From assembly GCA_003427395.1 (NCBI GenBank), contig BFEA01000403.1, forward strand, positions 1,459,669 to 1,481,165: DNA of 21,497 nt, in the 5' to 3' direction. A model generated the notes under the pieces. That model was not told where the DNA came from. It ran no database searches and saw nothing but the letters and a program-made list of their open reading frames with translations. This document shows, piece after piece, positions 18,587 through 21,497 of this stretch (the stretch's first letter is position 1; every line of letters starts with the position of its first letter). The DNA is from Chara braunii (lineage: Eukaryota; Streptophyta; Charophyceae; Charales; Characeae). Both the position numbers and the translations under genes were made by a program.

Positions 18587-19480
18587 ATGACCGCGCACCA
18601 CCTTTTCTTCCAGTCTCTCTCCTTAGTCATTCCCCCGCCATTCCGACCTCGCCATCACATTCGTCTTGTCCAGAAACCCCCATATTCACTCTTTCCCCTC
18701 TCGTTCTCGTCAAAGAACAAGCGGGGTGTTCATCCTTCGCTACGCCACCACTTCACTCGCTTCGCATGCACCCGGCGTGAAACCCGTCCAGGTTCAGTTG
18801 CTCCCTTCGCTGCTTTCCTTCTTTGCTGCATCGCCCTCTGTCCCTCCGGACTGCTTCCCGTTCACGCCTGCGCCCGACCTTCAGGCCGCCCCTCTCCGCT
18901 CTTCCCCACAACCACCGGTCCGACACCACCCGACGTAGTGGTTCGTCCGACATTCTCACCGCCCCCGCCGGTCTCCTTCTTCCTCCGCATGCACCCAACA
19001 CACCTTCTCGTCCCGGTTCATCCCCCTCCTACTCCCTTGCCCAGCGGCTGCTCTGGCAGCTCCGCCTTGCCTCCCGCTGCGCTGCCCCGCTGCCTTACTG
19101 TGCTTTCTACTGTCTTCAACGCCCATCCAATAACTGCCCCGCAGTGCTCCGACCGTCGGCCCCTTTTGCGCTATTACTCCTTCTGCCTCACTACCCGACA
19201 GCGGCTTGCACCCGGTCTTTCTCATTCTACCAGCCGGCCCCCCTCACAGTGCTCCCTGACCCGGTACCCCCCTCACAGTGCTCACTTTTGTTGTGCCGCT
19301 GCACCCTCCGGCCTCCGCTGTGCCCAGTCTCTGGTTTGCTCCGCTCGCCCTTACCCCCTCTCCTCCAAGCAAAGGCCCGCCACCCCTTCGGCCTTGCCGC
19401 GGGTAAGTCCCACTCGTGCCTCTCATAACAAGCCACGGAGCCGGGGCGTGGGTCTTGTGGGCGCTGAAGGGCGGGCCTAA
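18587..19480 (+). other. Long open frame in pyrimidine-rich LTR sequence, probably not a gene
   Basis: An ATG at 18587 opens 297 codons rich in Pro, Ser, Leu, Arg and Cys. The plus strand is C/T-rich here, which makes stop codons rare, and other frames are open over much of the same stretch. There is no recognisable domain and no conserved frame in the related part of element 1. It follows the hairpin at 18520. I keep it as an open frame only. Confidence 0.15.
18695..18726. repeat. Hairpin of the GATTCC-type family, arms CCCC..GTTC/GAAC..GGGG
   Basis: CCCCTCTCGTTC (18695-18706) pairs with GAACAAGCGGGG (18715-18726) at 10 of 12 positions around an eight-base loop. Confidence 0.65.
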
Positions 19481-20665
19481 GTGAAATGGCCCGACGCAAG
19501 TCTTTTCGGTAGTAGCAAACATTCAAATAAGGACTTTGAAGTCCACGGTACTCGTCGCCTCTGGACACATCGGTCCTTATCTGTGTACAAGATTTTGTTT
19601 GGGACTCAACCACCCCCCTCTCACACCCAATGAAATCCCTTAAGCACTCTCACCCCCATCACTCTCAAGAGGGCCGATGTGTTTGGGACTCCACTGATCT
19701 GGAAAAGAGGATGGAAACTCAAAATTGAAAGGTTTTTCAGACCCCACAGACCGTGGAAGGACATTGCGGGAAAGGTGTCAAAAGCGTTTCTACACGGTTG
19801 GCGGCCTGGAAACCGAACCGCGCTGCCTTCCACGACCTTTCCAGAAAGGCTTTCCAACCCACTAGGGGGGGGTATGTTCTCCTGTGGAAAGAAGATGCCG
19901 AGCGAGCGTGGTCCAACTCACGTCACGACGGACCGTTTCATGGGCGGGTAGGCCCCCTCGGACATGCACTGCCCTGTCGCACGGTTCCGATGTGGGCCAT
20001 TGTGTGTCGTGTTCCGCGACGGACGAATTTGGTGCACCACTATCCCATCCCGACTTTCCTTTTCAGGGGGGGACCCTCCAACTTTTTCTTTTTGGGTATG
20101 TTTTTCTTTTTCCAGAGCTTTGGAAATACTTCGGCGGTGGGGTCCCACGGAAACCCGCCAAAGTCTTTCCGCCTTCTTTCCACCGCTTTTTTTGGCCAAC
20201 CACTTTTTCCAGCCGCCGAGCAGTGGGGTCCACCCGTAAGTCACGGTCGGCAAAAGCAGGCTCGAAGGTACTAGTGGTTTAAGCTTTACAAAAAAAAAAA
20301 AAAGGAAAAAAAAAAGTGTCAGACTTTTTTCGAAAGGCTGCTCGTTAAAAGGAACCTGCCCCCTCACAGACTTTCGAAACACCAAGCATTTCTACATGCA
20401 CAATAGGGTGTGGCTCCACTGCTATCTATGCGTGTAAAACGAGAGAGTTAGGGTTGGACCGAACAGGCCACAATCTTGGAAAACGGGCGACGTGAGTGCT
20501 TTTCCCGGACCCCACTCGAAGAAATCGGGTTCCTGGAAAGTGTTTCCCGGGACGGCGGGACCCCACAGTCTGGAAAAGTGTTCCTGGAAGATGGCACTTT
20601 GACGTTTCCACATGTGGTTTCGGTCTGAAATGTGTCATTTTCTGTAGTTGACGGCAATCACGACA
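19480..20665. other. Terminal part of element 2 LTR, no gene seen
   Basis: The sequence repeats short strings such as GACCCCAC, CTGGAAA and TTTCC on both strands, including a hairpin GGACTT/AAGTCC near 19532-19545 and a purine run at 20289-20315. I cannot align it with 13485-14976. It is assigned to the LTR only because its right end carries CACGACA exactly where another LTR copy begins. It could instead be an unrelated insertion. Confidence 0.4.
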
Positions 20666-20873
20666 CTATTTCCCAAACGTGATTCGACTTCGGTCGACTA
20701 GGACGCATCCCACACACCACGCGCACACCACTCTACAAACACACATACACATAAAACAATACATATACGAAATGACACAACACAAAACAACGCGACAACG
20801 CTCCTAGCCCCTCGGTAGCCAACCCGTAACTTTCCAATGCGGAAATCAAATAGGCGTCGTGCGCGAGACCTTG

Positions 20874-20889
20874 TATAAAAACCGAGCGG
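20874..20889 (+). promoter_or_regulatory. Conserved TATA-like motif, element 3 copy
   Basis: TATAAAAACCGAGCGG is followed by the same CTAAACTCATATCGAC stretch as in the other two copies. Same caveats: conserved but untested, and antisense to gag. Confidence 0.4.
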
Positions 20890-21005
20890 AAGCAGGGCTA
20901 AACTCATATCGACTAGCAATGCCAACATACGCAAGCGGTCGCAATGATGGCGTACCATGTAGTACCCATACTCATGCAGTCCTCGCTAATCTCGAGGGTC
21001 GCATT

Positions 21006-21197
21006 TGACTCTCAAGTGTCGGCTGACACGCGCCTTGAGCGTTAATCTTTCGACGGTGGACAACCGCCATGTGCGGTTGAAGACCACACTCTGTTCTGCA
21101 CCCTGTGCAGAGGGGTTGAGTAGACAACTTTAAGCTGTCGTGGCGGTCGAACATCAAGGGGTTTTACTTTGACGGCTGCCACGGACTATAACGTCCA
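21006..21197. repeat. Hairpin cluster of LTR block C, element 3 version
   Basis: (1) TGACTC against GTGTCG, 21006-21021, weakened by a T·T mismatch and a T·G pair. (2) CAACCGC/GCGGTTG, 21061-21079. (3) TCTGCAC/GTGCAGA, loop CCT, 21095-21111. (4) GACA/TGTC, 21123-21139. (6) GGAC/GTCC near 21183-21196. Hairpins 2 and 3 have the same arms as element 2; hairpin 4 has a G:C outer pair where element 2 has C:G. Confidence 0.7.
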
Positions 21198-21497
21198 ACT
21201 ATAAAAACTCCAAAGAGCAAAATATAACAGAGGGTCTTCCTTTCCTCTCAAGACATAATCCGGTTAACCCTTATGCATAATTGCAGTAAGCCTCTCGAAT
21301 ACTCAGGGCACTTATAAATATATAAGGATTAGTTATATAGGACGATCACTTCTCACAGTCACAGTAGGGCTCCTTTCAGCTATATAAGTATGTAATCGCA
21401 GACAATCACATCCAGAGTCCGAACCGCAACCATACCTGCAATCACATCAACGAGTCAAATCAACAGCCCACACACTACACGAAGTCAACCCCAACCA

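Larger units (their letters stand above)
14977..20665 (-). repeat. Element 2: older LTR of the same family, interrupted by element 1
   Basis: Immediately after the element 1 border the sequence aligns with LTR position 7236 onward (GCGAGCCCCTAC... against GCGAACCCCTAC...), at roughly 80% identity in block C. Blocks C (14977-15795), D (16143-16487), D2 (16500-17010) and the 12933-type hairpin (17974) follow in the same order. About 1.7 kb corresponding to 8862-10555 is missing. The right border is placed at CACGACA (20659-20665), resembling the LTR end CACGACA at 1488-1494, because similarity to LTR block C restarts exactly there. The missing ~142 bp of this LTR should lie left of element 1. 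The part 18727-20665 is hard to align with element 1. Confidence 0.65.
20666..21497 (-). repeat. Element 3: third LTR copy (block C), cut by window edge
   Basis: Aligns with LTR position about 7479 onward and more closely with element 2 (15220-16080). It runs through the TATA-like motif (20874), the hairpin cluster and the following AT-rich part to the window end. It starts directly after CACGACA at 20665. Confidence 0.75.

Noticed and set aside
19480-20665. A DNA transposon with long terminal inverted repeats
   Set aside because: Short complementary strings such as TGGAAA and TTTCC recur, but I found no extended inverted ends or target duplication.

Overview
The window looks like nuclear, repeat-dense DNA of a plant or streptophyte alga. 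No intact host gene, rRNA, tRNA gene or bacterial-type operon can be supported. The evidence for a plant is an 18-nt primer binding site matching the 3' end of plant tRNA-Asp, a decayed Ty3/gypsy-type gag, and TG...CA long terminal repeats (LTRs). I cannot name the species. The scattered single Ns, concentrated in the left third, look like consensus uncertainty from a multi-copy repeat.

Layout. Nearly everything belongs to one family of retroelements with very large LTRs, all read on the minus strand and nested in one another. Element 1 covers 1-14976 and continues left of the window. The end of its 3' LTR is at 1-1494. Its internal region is 1495-7093, with a broken gag on the minus strand at 5062-3887 and the primer binding site at 7091-7074. 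Its complete 5' LTR is 7094-14976, about 7.9 kb, bounded by TGTCATGC...GCATGACA. Directly right of that boundary (14977) the sequence re-enters the same LTR family at the point equivalent to 7236. This is an older element 2, whose LTR runs to about 20665. Right of that, the sequence again re-enters the LTR family at the equivalent of about 7479 (element 3, 20666 to the window end). So each insertion appears to sit inside the LTR of an earlier relative.

No protease, reverse transcriptase, RNase H or integrase is recognisable in the 5.6-kb internal region. Element 1 therefore resembles a non-autonomous, gag-bearing LARD-like derivative that would depend on enzymes made elsewhere. The gag has an in-frame stop, two lost zinc-knuckle ligands and a 96-bp tandem duplication.

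The most interesting signal is not coding. The LTRs and part of the internal region are full of short hairpins whose loops and flanks are conserved while their arms differ from copy to copy and still pair. This is seen in a tandem array at 9680-10550, in the LTR block next to the primer binding site (three aligned copies at 7826-8053, 15545-15786 and 21006-21197), in a second dispersed family (132, 13262, 13616, 18140, 18319, 18520, 18695) and in a third in the internal region (2462-2632). This is either a strongly structured RNA or a record of template-switch mutation within quasi-palindromes. All alignments and pairings were done by eye.
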